A stretch of DNA of 64,000 bases from Bacteroidota bacterium (GTDB taxonomy: Bacteria; Bacteroidota; Bacteroidia; Chitinophagales; Chitinophagaceae), in NCBI GenBank assembly GCA_018268055.1, contig JAFDXF010000006.1, positions 1 through 64,000 of the forward strand. Reading direction: 5' to 3'. Positions 34,235 through 44,623 of the stretch are shown here, one piece after another. Numbering within the stretch: the stretch's first letter is position 1; each line of letters begins with the position of its first letter. The notes below the pieces were generated by a model. It ran no database searches. It was not told the origin of the DNA and worked only from the letters and a program-made list of their open reading frames with translations. A program made the translations under genes and the position numbers.

Positions 34235-37200
34235 TTGGCTCTACCGCACCTTATAAAATACGTTTACACACACGGAACGGATGAAGTAATACGACGTGGA
34301 AAAAAGATCCACTCGATAGGATATGTGGAATTAACGGAGTATGATGATTTATTTGGCACCGCTTCTTTTCGAGTGAAAGATGATATGTATGCCACGTTTT
34401 ACAAAGTATATATTCAGAAGTTTAAAGATTCGCAGGCTATGACATTGCGTTGCGGATGCCCTTACAATCTGGGTGATATATGTCGACATGAAGCAGCTGC
34501 ATTATTTCAACTTCAAGAACTGATGGATCGTGGGCATCTTCAATCCGATGAAATAAAATATGATCAGCGACATACGGTGGTAAAAATGAAAACGATTGAT
34601 TTAAAAAGCTTACGATTATTTACCGCCAAAGAAACTATAGAAGATGCAGAAATATTTTTACGCAGTCATAAAGCAATAATTGATTTTGCAGAAAATGAAA
34701 CCGTAAAAGCAACGGTAAAACTAAATGGTGAGGAGTATAAAGTTTTCATTCGTAAAAATGAAGAACGCAATTTTGATACCAGTTGTGATTACGAAGATGA
34801 AAAACATCCTCTTTGCTTACCTAAAGTAATTGTGTTCTTACAACTGTTGAATACTTTTGGCTCCGGTTATTTTGATTCAATTCGTAACTGGGATAAAGAG
34901 AAGAACAAATTATTAGAAGCTTACGGCTATTCGCTCAAAGACGATTTGAAAGGAAAGTTTGAGTTTGCCTATAAAGAAGGAAAACCATTTTTAAGAGTAC
35001 TCGACACTTCTATTAAAAGAGTGGCTGCTCCTCTTCCTTCATCACGACCGGTATTATTGCCCGTGAATGAAAAAGAAGAACAAAAGGTAGAAGAAGTGAT
35101 CGTTGCAGAAAAGACCGTATCTAAATATTTACAAAAATTAGGTGTTGTATTTAATCTAAATAAAAATTCATACCCATTTTTTTCGGTGGATGTGATATTG
35201 GGCGAAGCCAATGAAAAAAATGATACACTGCTGGGCAAAATTGAAAAGCCGGATATTACTCGCTATGTAAATACAGATCAACTATCCGATGGTGATAAAG
35301 ATTTGTTGAGCATGCTTCGCAAACTGCAAGATGGCGAGATAGATAAATATGTAAGTAGAAATTCTCCTTTCTCCGGAATTTGGGAAAATATTATCCATCA
35401 CGAAAACGATGAACTGCCAGCGGAGACCAAAGCATTGATTACCGAATATCTTTTACCAAAATTGAAAAAAGTTTTCAATGAATCGGTAGATAATCCATTT
35501 GTATATCTACTGCCTGAAAAGAAAGTTTTCAAAAGCACAAACTTAGTACAACTGCAGTTGCAAACAGAAGAAGCAGAACTTCGTTTTAATGTCAAGAAAA
35601 ATGGTGGATACATAATTCATTGTCGTGTTAAAGCCGGAGCTATAGAATATGATTTGGAAGACAATGAAAGCCCCGGCCCGCTTTTTTTCTTATATAACCA
35701 TCAAGCATGGCTATGGAAAAACAGTGAAGTGATTGATTTATTAGAACAGTTTTTACCAACCGGTAAAATGAACATTAAAGAAGAAGACTGGAGTAAAACA
35801 CTAACTCAATTCTTGTTGCCACTTACTAAAGAATATCAAGTGGATTTTGATAAATCAATTGTATCAGAAATCAAAGATGGCAATCCTGAGGTTAATTTAT
35901 ACTTAGTAGAAAAAGGAGAGTATCTGGTGTTTCAACCTTCTTTTACCTACAAAGGATATGCAACTAAAGCAAAAGACCGTAATGAAGTGGTTGTTCCTGT
36001 CGGCGATAAGGTAGTTATTGTTCATCGTAATCGTGAGAAGGAAAATGAGTTTATACAAAAACTACAAAACCTACATTCCGGTTTTGTTTATGATGCCGAC
36101 AGTGGCTCGTTAGCATTGAAAGGAACTGATGTATTAAAGAATAACTGGTTTTTCCTTTTTGTAGATGCGATGAAGGAAATGAAAACACCGGTATTTGGCT
36201 TTGAAGCATTGAAAAATTTTCGCTTTAATACAGCAAAGCCACAAACAAAAATATTTATCAGTAGCAATACAGATTGGTTTGATGCAAAAATTGATATTGT
36301 GTTTGGTGATCAGCAAGTGACTGTAGCAGAAATAAAAAGAGCATTAGCCAATAAGCAACAATTTGTTCAGTTAAACGATGGCTCTCTTGGTATTCTTCCC
36401 GAAGAATGGCTGAAAAAATACTCATTACTATTCAGAGTTGGTGAAGGAAAAACGGATTCATTAAAACTTTCCCGCTACCATACGAGTGTGGTAGATGAGT
36501 TGTATATGATGCGTGATGAGGAAGAACTGGCTGTACAATTAGAAGAAAAATACGATAGCCTGCGTCAATTTAATAATATTCGTGAAATAGAACCACCGGA
36601 GCATTTGAAAAGTATTCTCCGCCCTTATCAAGTATCCGGATACCATTGGTTGAATTATTTGAAAGAAATAAAATGGGGTGGCATACTTGCAGATGATATG
36701 GGTTTGGGAAAAACAGTGCAAGCGCTTTCATTCTTAGAATATTTCAGAGCAACCAATGATTCGATTAAAGCTTTGGTGGTTTGTCCGACTACACTAATCT
36801 ATAACTGGGAAAACGAAATAAAAAAGTTTACACCCGCACTTACATATCGTATTCATCATGGCCCATTGCGCACACGCATAAAAGAAGAATTACTGAATCA
36901 TGATGTTACTATTACAACCTATGGCACATTGCGAAGTGATATAAAACTGTTGATGAACGTAAATTTTGATTATGTGATATTGGATGAAAGTCAGGCAATC
37001 AAAAATCCTTCGAGCAAAGTAACACGTGCTGCAGGACTACTGAATGCAAAAAACCGTTTGTGTATGAGTGGTACACCCCTTCAAAACAATACGTTTGACA
37101 TTTTTGCGCAGATGAATTTTTTGAATCCGGGAATGTTGGGCACAATGGAGTTTTTCAGACAGGAGTTTGCTATACCTATTGATAAGTTTGGCGAACAAGA

Positions 37201-38005
37201 TCGAAAAGAGCATTTGAAAAAAATTCTTTATCCATTTATATTAAGAAGAACAAAAGAACAAGTAGCTAAAGATCTTCCGGAAAAACAAGAGATGATTTTA
37301 TTCTGTGAAATGGAAGATGAGCAAAGGAGCATTTATGATGCTTACCGAAATGATTTTAGAAATCAGATACTTGGTACAATAGAAACGCAGGGAATTCAAA
37401 AATCACAGCTTACTATATTGCAAGGATTGATGAAACTGCGACAAATTTGTGATTCGCCTGCTATCCTGAACGAGCAGGAAAAATTTGATAATCATTCTAT
37501 AAAACTTGAAGAACTCAGTAGAGAGATAACAGAAAATATAGGAGATCATAAAGCATTAATCTTCTCTCAGTTTTTGGGAATGTTAGCACTCATCAGAGAA
37601 AAGTTAGAAAAACTGGGAGTGAAGTACGAATATTTTGACGGAAGCACTTCGGCACCCGATAGAGAAAAAGCAATACAAAGTTTTCAAAACAATGATGAAG
37701 TACGGGTGTTTTTAATATCATTGAAAGCAGGTGGTGTAGGATTAAACCTTACGGCTGCCGATTATGTTTATATTGTTGATCCATGGTGGAATCCTGCTGT
37801 AGAACAACAAGCCATCGACCGCACACACCGAATCGGACAAACAAAAAATATTTTTGCCTATCGGATGATATGTAAAGACACTATTGAAGATAAAATACTA
37901 CAACTGCAAGAAAAAAAACGTGCTCTGGCAAAAGACATTATCTCCGATGATGAATCATTTGTGAAATCATTGACACGAGAGGATGTGGAATATTTGTTTA
38001 GTTAG
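34235..38005 (+). CDS. SNF2-family helicase with SWIM zinc finger
   Basis: This 1256-residue protein has an N-terminal SWIM motif, C73-x-C75 then C83-x-H85 in CGCPYNLGDICRH. A long middle region without clear motifs follows (about 130-770). Then comes a complete SNF2 ATPase: DDMGLGKTVQ (near residue 820), VVCPTTLIYNWENEI, DESQAIK (near 916), MSGTPLQNN, and the helicase C domain with FSQFLGM, YFDGSTSAPDREKAI, LISLKAGGVGLNLTAADYVY and DRTHRIGQ. The start is TTG at 34235, as an in-frame stop lies at 34211. The architecture matches the bacterial SWIM-SNF2 proteins whose role in DNA repair, transcription or defence is not settled. Confidence 0.93.
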   Translation: MALPHLIKYVYTHGTDEVIRRGKKIHSIGYVELTEYDDLFGTASFRVKDDMYATFYKVYIQKFKDSQAMTLRCGCPYNLGDICRHEAAALFQLQELMDRGHLQSDEIKYDQRHTVVKMKTIDLKSLRLFTAKETIEDAEIFLRSHKAIIDFAENETVKATVKLNGEEYKVFIRKNEERNFDTSCDYEDEKHPLCLPKVIVFLQLLNTFGSGYFDSIRNWDKEKNKLLEAYGYSLKDDLKGKFEFAYKEGKPFLRVLDTSIKRVAAPLPSSRPVLLPVNEKEEQKVEEVIVAEKTVSKYLQKLGVVFNLNKNSYPFFSVDVILGEANEKNDTLLGKIEKPDITRYVNTDQLSDGDKDLLSMLRKLQDGEIDKYVSRNSPFSGIWENIIHHENDELPAETKALITEYLLPKLKKVFNESVDNPFVYLLPEKKVFKSTNLVQLQLQTEEAELRFNVKKNGGYIIHCRVKAGAIEYDLEDNESPGPLFFLYNHQAWLWKNSEVIDLLEQFLPTGKMNIKEEDWSKTLTQFLLPLTKEYQVDFDKSIVSEIKDGNPEVNLYLVEKGEYLVFQPSFTYKGYATKAKDRNEVVVPVGDKVVIVHRNREKENEFIQKLQNLHSGFVYDADSGSLALKGTDVLKNNWFFLFVDAMKEMKTPVFGFEALKNFRFNTAKPQTKIFISSNTDWFDAKIDIVFGDQQVTVAEIKRALANKQQFVQLNDGSLGILPEEWLKKYSLLFRVGEGKTDSLKLSRYHTSVVDELYMMRDEEELAVQLEEKYDSLRQFNNIREIEPPEHLKSILRPYQVSGYHWLNYLKEIKWGGILADDMGLGKTVQALSFLEYFRATNDSIKALVVCPTTLIYNWENEIKKFTPALTYRIHHGPLRTRIKEELLNHDVTITTYGTLRSDIKLLMNVNFDYVILDESQAIKNPSSKVTRAAGLLNAKNRLCMSGTPLQNNTFDIFAQMNFLNPGMLGTMEFFRQEFAIPIDKFGEQDRKEHLKKILYPFILRRTKEQVAKDLPEKQEMILFCEMEDEQRSIYDAYRNDFRNQILGTIETQGIQKSQLTILQGLMKLRQICDSPAILNEQEKFDNHSIKLEELSREITENIGDHKALIFSQFLGMLALIREKLEKLGVKYEYFDGSTSAPDREKAIQSFQNNDEVRVFLISLKAGGVGLNLTAADYVYIVDPWWNPAVEQQAIDRTHRIGQTKNIFAYRMICKDTIEDKILQLQEKKRALAKDIISDDESFVKSLTREDVEYLFS

Positions 38006-38665
38006 CGTATTTTAATGGTTAGATTATCTTATTCATTTTATTTATAAATATGCTGCCCTTTCAGGCAATGACTCCGCTAATTGAAAATATCGATCAAGGC
38101 TGAAAGCCTTGTTTATATTGAGCACAATGGCAACGCCTTGTGCGTTTATATTAAGCACAACGGCAACGCCTTGTGCGGTTATATTGAGCACAACGGCAAC
38201 GCCTTGTGCGGTTATATTGAGCACAACGGCAACGCCTTGTGCGGTTATATTGAGCACAACGGCAACGCCTTGTGCGGTTATGTCAAGAATTAGTAACGCC
38301 CGATGCGGTATAATTGAACATCGTGCAACGCCGATACGATGTAAACGAATAACACAGCAACATTCAATTCAATATAATCATTCACATTTTGCCTGATACA
38401 CCAGCACGGCCTCATTCATTCATTATCGGCCGATGCGACACTGCGCTTGCATCAGGCTCAAAGTATATTTGGCTTTCAGGCAAAACCTTTAGCATGAAAG
38501 GCGGTTGTTTTTTAAAACACTCATTAAAAACCGGAAACCATGTGCAGTTGTTCAACCGTTCATCGGCTTTATTCGCCATTTCGCTCCCTTTTATATTTAT
38601 TTAACAACCCAACGAAGGTTTGGGCTTCGTATTACGTCTATTTTCGTACTCTTATTTAATTGATT
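38006..38665. other. Intergenic region with hairpin array
   Basis: The 660 bp between the SNF2 gene and the barrel gene hold the 33-bp array (38111-38275). After it come decayed copies of the same pattern up to about 38340. GGCTGAAAGCC (38098) and TTGGCTTTCAGGC (near 38469) form a distant inverted pair around it. Open frames across the array translate only the repeat and are not called as genes. Confidence 0.6.
38111..38275. repeat. Five tandem 33-bp hairpin repeats
   Basis: The 33-bp unit occurs at 38111, 38144, 38177, 38210 and 38243, with three copies nearly identical. Each unit contains GCACAACGGCAACGCC followed by TTGTGC, an imperfect palindrome with a GGC-AAC-GCC hairpin inside a GCACAA / TTGTGC stem and one bulged C. 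Because 33 is a multiple of three, several frames stay open across the array. Confidence 0.9.
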
Positions 38666-41617
38666 ATGAAGAAATTTTTAACTTTTTCCGTTTTATTATT
38701 ATTTTTTGCATTTTCAGCCTCTGCCCAAAGAATGGATGGCAGCATCAAAGGCAAACTTTCTGACACTTCCGCAAAGCATTCTGTGGTTGATGCTACAGTT
38801 TCCGTAAAGAATCTAAAAGATTCAGCCTTAGCGGCTTATACTATTTCAGATAAAAAAGGTGTTTTTGAAATAAAAGGATTGGAAGCGGGTGACTATGAAC
38901 TTACGGTAACACACTTAGGTCATCAACCAATAGTAAAAAAAGTGTCTGTTACAGCAGACAATAAGAACGTGGATTTAGGCGATTTGAAAATGGAGAAAGA
39001 GGTAGTAGAACTTGGAGCAGTAGTCGTTACTTCAGACGTGCCGATTGTAATTAAAAACGATACAGTTCAGTTTAAATCTGATGCATTTAAAACAAAACCC
39101 AATGCAACGGTAGAAGATTTATTGAAAAAAATTCCCGGAATGCAGGTGGATAAGGATGGAAATGTATCTGCACAAGGCGAGTCGGTACAAAAAGTGTATG
39201 TAGGCGGAAAAGAATTTTTTGGCAACGACCCTAAAATGGCAACAAAAAATATTACCGCTGATATGGTGGAAAGTGTACAGGTGTTTGATGATATGAGTGA
39301 TCAAGCAAAATTTTCAAAAATTGATGATGGTAGCAAATCAAAATCTATAAACATTGTATTGAAGAAAGATAAAAACAAAGGTGTATTTGGTAGATTTTTG
39401 GTAAGCGGTGGCTCTGAGTCGGAAAATGGCGCTCGTTATGAAACGAATATGAGCTTGAATAAATTTAATGGTAATCAAAGATTATCTGTTTTATTCAATG
39501 CTAATAATATAAATAAGCAAGGTTTTTCTTTCTCCGATATCATTAGCTCAATGGGTGGTTTTGGTGCTATGAGCGGCGGCGGTGGTGGCGGCCGTGGCGG
39601 TGGTGGCGGATTCAGTGGCGGTGGCGGCGGCGGCTTTGGCGGCGGCGGTATGCAAATGATTTCTACTCGTGGCGGTGGCGGTGGTTTTGGTGGAATGTTT
39701 GGCGGAGCTCAATCAGGCATCACTCGTTCTTTATCTGCCGGATTGAATTTTAACAATGAATGGAAGAAATTTAAAATTAGCGGTAGCTATTTCTTTTCTA
39801 ACACTCATAAAGAAACCAGACAGAGTACTTATCGTCAAACGTTTTTCCCCAATGATTCAATAACCTATTTAAGCGGAACATCTTCTTCAAATTCTGATAA
39901 TCAAAATCATCGTTTCAATATTCGTGCAGAATATCAAATTGATTCTATGAATTCTCTTTTATTAACAACCAATCTTACTTTACAACATTCAGATACATGG
40001 AGTCAAGATAGTTCTGTTGTAAACTCAGCAGCTACTACCAATTATATGGCACAATCCAGTAATAGTATCAACAATAGTAAAAGAGATGGGTTGAATATGA
40101 ATAGCAACTTATTGTATCGGAAAAGATTTCGCACTGCAGGAAGAACACTTACTTTAGGCTGGAACAATTCTATCGGTAATAGTACAGGAAGCGGCTACAA
40201 TAATTCACCGATCAACTTCTATAAAACTGACGGCACTATTTTGAATACCAGAAGTCAAAATCAGGAAAACGAACAACAAACGCATTCAAATAATAATACA
40301 CTCAGCATTTCTTATACCGAGCCTGCTGGCAAGAATAAGGTGATGGAGTTTAATTACGCTTATACCAATAATCAAAGTACCTCTGATAAAGAAACATACA
40401 ATTTCAACGGAGTAAGTGGCAAGTATGATATTCCTAATCTGATGCTGACCAATAATTTTGAAAACGGATATATCGCCAATCGTTTTGGTACAAACTTTCG
40501 TGTACAAACACAGAAGTATAATTATCAGTTGGGTGTAGGAGTACAACGTTCTACGCTCAACAGTATGAGCCATCTGGCAATAACAGGAAAAGATTCTTTG
40601 ACAAAACAAAGCTTCACTAATTTTTTCCCGGTAGCTAATTTTAACTGGACACCAAGCCGAACAAAAGGTATTCGTTTTAATTACAGAGGCCGTACCAATC
40701 AGCCATCTATATCTCAATTGCAGAACGTGCCGGACGTTTCCAATCCTTTATATGTAAAAACAGGTAATCCTGATTTGAAGCAAGAGTTTAGCCATAATTT
40801 CAATTTAAACTTCAACAAGTTTAATATGACCACCTTCCAGTTTATGGCGGCAAATTTGAGTTACGGATTGACCAGAAATAAAATTGTAAACAGTCTTGAT
40901 ACATTGAGTCGTGGTGTGCAGCTTTCAACACCTGTTAATATGAATGGAGCTTATAACGCTAGTTCATTCCTAACATTTGGTTTGCCATTTAAAAACAAAA
41001 AACTAAAAGGGAGCAGCCTGAACTTTACTACACTTGCTATGTATAACAACGATGTAAGCATGCTTTACAAACAAAAGAATATAGGTAAAACATGGATGCT
41101 GACACAAACTGCAGGGGCAAACTTTAGTCTGAAAGAAAAATGGGATATCTCTTTCAATGCAAGCCTGGCATATAATAATGTAAAATATTCTGTGAATCCG
41201 ATTCAAAACGCACATTACTTCACACAGACTTACTCAGGAGATTTTTCTTACAGATTTAAGAAAGGATTGATGATATCTACAAATATGGATTATTATATTA
41301 ACACAGGACGTACCGATGGATTTAATCAAAGTATTCCAATGTGGAATGCAAGCATCAGTCAGCAGTTATTCAAGAAGAAAAATGGTGAATTGAAATTCTC
41401 GGTAAATGATATATTAAATCAAAATCAAAGCATTACTCGTAACACAGGCGACAACTATATTGAAGACGTACGCAGTATGGTATTGCGCAGATACTTTATG
41501 GTAAGCTTCCTTTTCAATCTGAATAAAATGGGTGGCAAGAATAGTCAACCACAAGGAATGCCTAATGGTATGCCTAAGTTTATGGAAAGGAATATGCGTG
41601 ATATGAGAATGATGTAA
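38666..41617 (+). CDS. Outer-membrane beta-barrel protein with carboxypeptidase-like N-terminal domain
   Basis: This 983-residue protein has a signal peptide ([18 protein letters not shown]). An N-terminal Ig-like carboxypeptidase-regulatory domain follows (about 25-110: [20 protein letters not shown]), then a plug-like domain (about 115-220: [20 protein letters not shown]) and a long C-terminal beta barrel. This is the TonB-receptor-like OMP_b-brl_3 architecture of Bacteroidota. A Gly-rich insertion (about residues 305-350, runs of GGGGG) sits in an early barrel loop. No SusD partner is encoded next to it, so it is not a standard Sus pair. ATG 38666 is preferred over the TTG two codons earlier. 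A strong terminator follows. Confidence 0.9.
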   Translation: MKKFLTFSVLLLFFAFSASAQRMDGSIKGKLSDTSAKHSVVDATVSVKNLKDSALAAYTISDKKGVFEIKGLEAGDYELTVTHLGHQPIVKKVSVTADNKNVDLGDLKMEKEVVELGAVVVTSDVPIVIKNDTVQFKSDAFKTKPNATVEDLLKKIPGMQVDKDGNVSAQGESVQKVYVGGKEFFGNDPKMATKNITADMVESVQVFDDMSDQAKFSKIDDGSKSKSINIVLKKDKNKGVFGRFLVSGGSESENGARYETNMSLNKFNGNQRLSVLFNANNINKQGFSFSDIISSMGGFGAMSGGGGGGRGGGGGFSGGGGGGFGGGGMQMISTRGGGGGFGGMFGGAQSGITRSLSAGLNFNNEWKKFKISGSYFFSNTHKETRQSTYRQTFFPNDSITYLSGTSSSNSDNQNHRFNIRAEYQIDSMNSLLLTTNLTLQHSDTWSQDSSVVNSAATTNYMAQSSNSINNSKRDGLNMNSNLLYRKRFRTAGRTLTLGWNNSIGNSTGSGYNNSPINFYKTDGTILNTRSQNQENEQQTHSNNNTLSISYTEPAGKNKVMEFNYAYTNNQSTSDKETYNFNGVSGKYDIPNLMLTNNFENGYIANRFGTNFRVQTQKYNYQLGVGVQRSTLNSMSHLAITGKDSLTKQSFTNFFPVANFNWTPSRTKGIRFNYRGRTNQPSISQLQNVPDVSNPLYVKTGNPDLKQEFSHNFNLNFNKFNMTTFQFMAANLSYGLTRNKIVNSLDTLSRGVQLSTPVNMNGAYNASSFLTFGLPFKNKKLKGSSLNFTTLAMYNNDVSMLYKQKNIGKTWMLTQTAGANFSLKEKWDISFNASLAYNNVKYSVNPIQNAHYFTQTYSGDFSYRFKKGLMISTNMDYYINTGRTDGFNQSIPMWNASISQQLFKKKNGELKFSVNDILNQNQSITRNTGDNYIEDVRSMVLRRYFMVSFLFNLNKMGGKNSQPQGMPNGMPKFMERNMRDMRMM

Positions 41618-41642
41618 AAAACACACAAACAATAAAACGAAA

Positions 41643-41674
41643 AAGTCCTGCTTTATGTCGGCAGGACTTTTTTT
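41643..41674 (+). terminator. Intrinsic terminator after the barrel gene
   Basis: The 9-bp stem AAGTCCTGC / GCAGGACTT has a 9-nt loop and is followed by a run of T residues, 25 bp after the stop codon. Confidence 0.9.
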
Positions 41675-41692
41675 ATTGGGCTAAAATAATAG

Positions 41693-41851
41693 TTACCATC
41701 TACGATAATAGTGTGAAGATGCAGTAGCTGAGCCACCCAATATTACTGCTAATACCGATTTGAATAAGCGAAACAAATTAAAAGATGATTTATAATTGTT
41801 TCTATAAATTTTTGCCGACTGCTGTGCGTGAATTGTATCTCTGTTTTTCAT
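41693..41851 (-). CDS. Possible small hydrophobic-tailed protein
   Basis: An open frame of 52 codons starts at ATG 41851, with a basic N-terminal half and a hydrophobic segment (LFKSVLAVILGGSA) before a Tyr/Arg-rich end. It lies alone between the barrel terminator and chaN. I do not recognise it, and it may not be a gene. The frame opens further upstream at an in-frame start at 41908. Confidence 0.35.
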   Translation of the reverse strand: MKNRDTIHAQQSAKIYRNNYKSSFNLFRLFKSVLAVILGGSATASSHYYRRW

Positions 41852-42065
41852 AATTATCTCTGTTTTAAAAAGGGTTATGGATAAAAGGGAAGTTTGAAGA
41901 TAAGGCAAAAAATTTATAACTCAAAGGCAGTAGCAAAATTTTAACGATTGGATGATTCTTTCACGTATGTTCTCAAAGTAGATATACGAGTTTTTAATGG
42001 CTCTTTTAATGCTCAAACAAACAACTCATAAGATGAAAATTTTATAGTGCTCTAGAAAGCCTTTA

Positions 42066-42944
42066 CTAAAAAGTTTTTTTAACCGTTGGGTCTGTAAGTA
42101 AAATATAATCGCCTAATACACTAATCTTATTCCAATCAGGATTATTAAAGTTTTCGTCTGATACTGTAGCAATATTCAGTATGCGTAATTTTTTATTTCT
42201 CATTTTCAGTTGTGCAGCTGTGCCTAATTTTTCTGCTGTATGAAATCCGCCCACACAATGAAATATTTTATCGCCTTTGTGCATTTTTAGAAATTTATAA
42301 ATACTGTAACTCATACCGGCATCCCAAAGGCTTTGACTATAATAAATATTCTTACTTACCGATTCAGGTGTACCGGTCATGGTGTTCATAAACTTTTCGC
42401 GGTAGCGGCCACTCAATGTGTCATAAGGAATTGGCGGCAATAATTTTTTAGATTCTTTGCTTAAACTATCTAATGATTTCATACCACGACGGGTAACCAT
42501 ACTCACATACCTACGTGGAGGATTTGCAGCAATGACTGGTACATTATTTTGTTTGGCAAACTCTATCATTGGCCGATAGTCTTTGTAATTACTCCAGAGG
42601 CGAGCATCTTTATTCAGTCGTGCTTCATCAATTTTTCCGGTAAGGTATTCATTGAGTACAAGCTGATTGTCTGTTTCAAACATTTCTAAACTTAAAGCGA
42701 GCTTACTGCCATAAGCGGCATAAAGAGATTGAAATATTTTATTTTCTAAATAATGGCCAACACTATCATTATGTTCTTCTCCAAAAAATAAAACATCAGC
42801 CTTCGCCATATCAGCTACTATTTGATCTATGCCAACATATTGATTGATGCGAGTATCATAAATTTTATAGTGACGAGAAATGCTATCCTGTGCGATGAGC
42901 GAACTTGAAAATATAAATGCTGCGCAAAACAAAATAAATCTCAT
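42066..42944 (-). CDS. ChaN family haem-binding-type protein
   Basis: This 292-residue secreted protein has a signal peptide ending SLIAQ. The ChaN/Cofac_haem_bdg domain covers the rest. It has the metal/haem-pocket motif VLFFGEEHNDSVGH (about residues 51-64), LALSLEMFETDNQ and the C-terminal KIFHCVGGFHTAEKLG. The family binds haem at a dimer interface and has been linked to iron uptake; it has also been related to EreA-like proteins. The N-terminus lacks a lipobox Cys, so it is probably soluble in the periplasm. It lies 50 bp downstream of the redox cluster on the same strand. Confidence 0.85.
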   Translation of the reverse strand: MRFILFCAAFIFSSSLIAQDSISRHYKIYDTRINQYVGIDQIVADMAKADVLFFGEEHNDSVGHYLENKIFQSLYAAYGSKLALSLEMFETDNQLVLNEYLTGKIDEARLNKDARLWSNYKDYRPMIEFAKQNNVPVIAANPPRRYVSMVTRRGMKSLDSLSKESKKLLPPIPYDTLSGRYREKFMNTMTGTPESVSKNIYYSQSLWDAGMSYSIYKFLKMHKGDKIFHCVGGFHTAEKLGTAAQLKMRNKKLRILNIATVSDENFNNPDWNKISVLGDYILLTDPTVKKTF

Positions 42945-42994
42945 AAATATTTTTGATGAAATTAAAGATTTATTTGCAAGTAAGGAAGTTGAAT

Positions 42995-43306
42995 TTATTG
43001 GTATTGCTGCACAATCAGTTTTAATGTATTAACAGGGATTACTCCGGCTTGTCGCCATTGTATCTTCCCGTTTTTAAAAAGAATAAGTGTAGGCACTCCT
43101 TGCACATTGTAAGTTTGTGCAGCAGCAGGGCTCTTGTCCACATCTACTTTCAAAATAATAATTTTATCTCCTACTTCAGTTTTTAATTCTTTTAAAATAG
43201 GTGCCATCACTCTGCAAGGGCCACACCATTCAGTAAAGAAATCAACCAGTACCGGTTTGTTTGTGTTGATTAAGTCTGAAAATGATTTTGTAGATGTGCT
43301 TTGCAT
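42995..43306 (-). CDS. trxA: Thioredoxin
   Basis: This 103-residue protein has the active site WCGPC in VDFFTEWCGPCRVMAPIL, the cis-proline segment VQGVPTLILFKNGK and no signal peptide, so it is cytoplasmic. It is last in a minus-strand cluster whose other members are a small membrane protein, a rhodanese, an OsmC protein, another small membrane protein and a Crp/Fnr regulator. That context suggests a role in reducing persulfides or peroxides rather than a general thioredoxin role; this is inference. Confidence 0.93.
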   Translation of the reverse strand: MQSTSTKSFSDLINTNKPVLVDFFTEWCGPCRVMAPILKELKTEVGDKIIILKVDVDKSPAAAQTYNVQGVPTLILFKNGKIQWRQAGVIPVNTLKLIVQQYQ

Positions 43307-43313
43307 ATATTAA

Positions 43314-43547
43314 TTATTTTACTTCTTCATATTCCGTATTGCCGGAATTATTTTTAGCATTAACAGGAGGAATATAACAAGCACCTCCTGCACAGCCAAG
43401 GGCAAACAGTCCCATCACTACAAAATACAAACCTACAAGTGACAACATCCACTGACTGTCTGCTATTGACTGTATCAGCATCATAACTCCACCAAGCAGA
43501 TAAATTATCCGCATAAAGTTCCAGCCCGTTGTGAGTCTTTGTTTCAT
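43314..43547 (-). CDS. Small DUF2892/YgaP-like membrane protein
   Basis: This 77-residue protein has two hydrophobic segments (about 12-28 and 33-55), the second ending in LGCAGGACYIPP. Two cysteines lie at the membrane face of the second helix. It resembles the membrane part of YgaP-like proteins. Spacing is 7 bp to trxA and 20 bp from the rhodanese gene. The paired cysteines next to rhodanese and thioredoxin genes suggest handling of sulfane sulfur or membrane redox; this is inference. Confidence 0.75.
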   Translation of the reverse strand: MKQRLTTGWNFMRIIYLLGGVMMLIQSIADSQWMLSLVGLYFVVMGLFALGCAGGACYIPPVNAKNNSGNTEYEEVK

Positions 43548-43567
43548 TAATAACTGCTATATATTAA

Positions 43568-43882
43568 TTAATTCAATTTATTTCTTAAGCCCATCCAACC
43601 ACCGCCGTTATATACTTCGGTATAGCCGCTTGATTTTAAAATACTTTTTGCAGAAGCACTACGCATACCTGATGCGCAGCAAGTAATGACTACTTGGTCT
43701 TTCTTTATTTTTGAAAAATTGCTACGCAAACTATCCAAAGGAATATTTACCGAACCTTTAATGTGTCCGCCTTTGTATTCCATTGGCGTTCTTACATCAA
43801 TAATTTGTGCGCCATTTTGAACTAATGCTGCATAATCAACAGCAGGGCCACCACCGAATAATTTTTTTATAAATGATAACAT
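43568..43882 (-). CDS. Single-domain rhodanese
   Basis: This 104-residue protein has a full rhodanese domain: IIDVRTPMEYKGGHIKGSVN, then IPLDSL and the active-site loop VVITCCASGMRSASAKSIL. The loop carries the catalytic cysteine, with a second Cys just before it. The end GGGWMGLRNKL is typical of PspE/GlpE-like rhodaneses. It transfers sulfane sulfur between thiols. There is no signal peptide. It follows the OsmC gene by 7 bp in the cluster. Confidence 0.9.
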   Translation of the reverse strand: MLSFIKKLFGGGPAVDYAALVQNGAQIIDVRTPMEYKGGHIKGSVNIPLDSLRSNFSKIKKDQVVITCCASGMRSASAKSILKSSGYTEVYNGGGWMGLRNKLN

Positions 43883-43889
43883 AATTTAT

Positions 43890-44351
43890 TTAGTTTAAAA
43901 TTGCTTCTTTGCTTTTTTGGTTATTAAAAATTTGCTCATTGTTATAGTTTACTTCCCATGTTACAGGCATTATTTTTTTCAGCATAGAACTCACGCCGCA
44001 TATTTTTTCTTGAGAAGCAGTAACTGCTTCTAATGCTGCCTCTTTAACTTCATCCGATCCTTTAAATTCATAAATAACGTGAATAGAAGTGTATTCTATT
44101 GGTTGCTGCTTGCTTATTTCTCCGCTTATTTTCAGATTGAAATCTTCTACTTGTTTTCCTGACTTGCGTAATAATGCAATAACATCCATACCGGTGCAGC
44201 CGGATAATGCAGATAATACAAATGGTTTAGGAATTGGTCCATTATCTTCTCCGCCCACTCTTTCAGGAGCATCCATTACGATAGTATGACCATTGATCAA
44301 TGCATTGAATTGCATCTTACCCATCCATTGTGTTTCGATTTCGTGTGTCAT
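43890..44351 (-). CDS. OsmC family protein
   Basis: This 153-residue OsmC/Ohr-fold protein has LSALSGCTGMDVIALLRKSG with the first redox cysteine (near residue 53) and AVTASQEKICGVSSMLKKIM with the second (near 119). The spacing fits thiol peroxidase-type OsmC proteins that reduce organic hydroperoxides. It lies 6 bp after a DUF2892 gene and 7 bp before the rhodanese gene, in a cluster headed by a Crp/Fnr regulator. Confidence 0.9.
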   Translation of the reverse strand: MTHEIETQWMGKMQFNALINGHTIVMDAPERVGGEDNGPIPKPFVLSALSGCTGMDVIALLRKSGKQVEDFNLKISGEISKQQPIEYTSIHVIYEFKGSDEVKEAALEAVTASQEKICGVSSMLKKIMPVTWEVNYNNEQIFNNQKSKEAILN

Positions 44352-44357
44352 AATATT

Positions 44358-44564
44358 TTATTTATGATTTTTATTTGTTCTGATACCAAACGGAAGATAA
44401 AGCGGACAGAACTTGATATAACTGGTTAAGATGAAAACTGCTGCCAATACTAATAATACAATTCCTAATGTACCACTAATGACATGCGTTAAATATAGAA
44501 TTGCAATAATGATTGCTGCCGAAAACCTTATCAGTCTATCTGCATTGCCCATATTCTGCTTCAT
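44358..44564 (-). CDS. DUF2892 membrane protein
   Basis: This 68-residue protein has the DUF2892 pattern: an N-terminal MGNADRLIRFSAAIIIAIL, a second hydrophobic helix (GTLGIVLLVLAAVFILTSYI) and the end KFCPLYLPFGI with one conserved Cys. The same fold is the membrane anchor of some rhodaneses (YgaP). It is the first structural gene after the Crp/Fnr regulator, 59 bp downstream of it. Confidence 0.88.
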   Translation of the reverse strand: MKQNMGNADRLIRFSAAIIIAILYLTHVISGTLGIVLLVLAAVFILTSYIKFCPLYLPFGIRTNKNHK

Positions 44565-44623
44565 AAAGTTGAAATTTATAAAGCAAAGCTACAAGCAATA
44601 CATTTTTGTATTGGTTACTTATG

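Noticed and set aside
38042..38396. Open frames on both strands across the 33-bp repeats
   Set aside because: They are products of a repeat length divisible by three; the peptides are pure repeat and no signal or domain is present.
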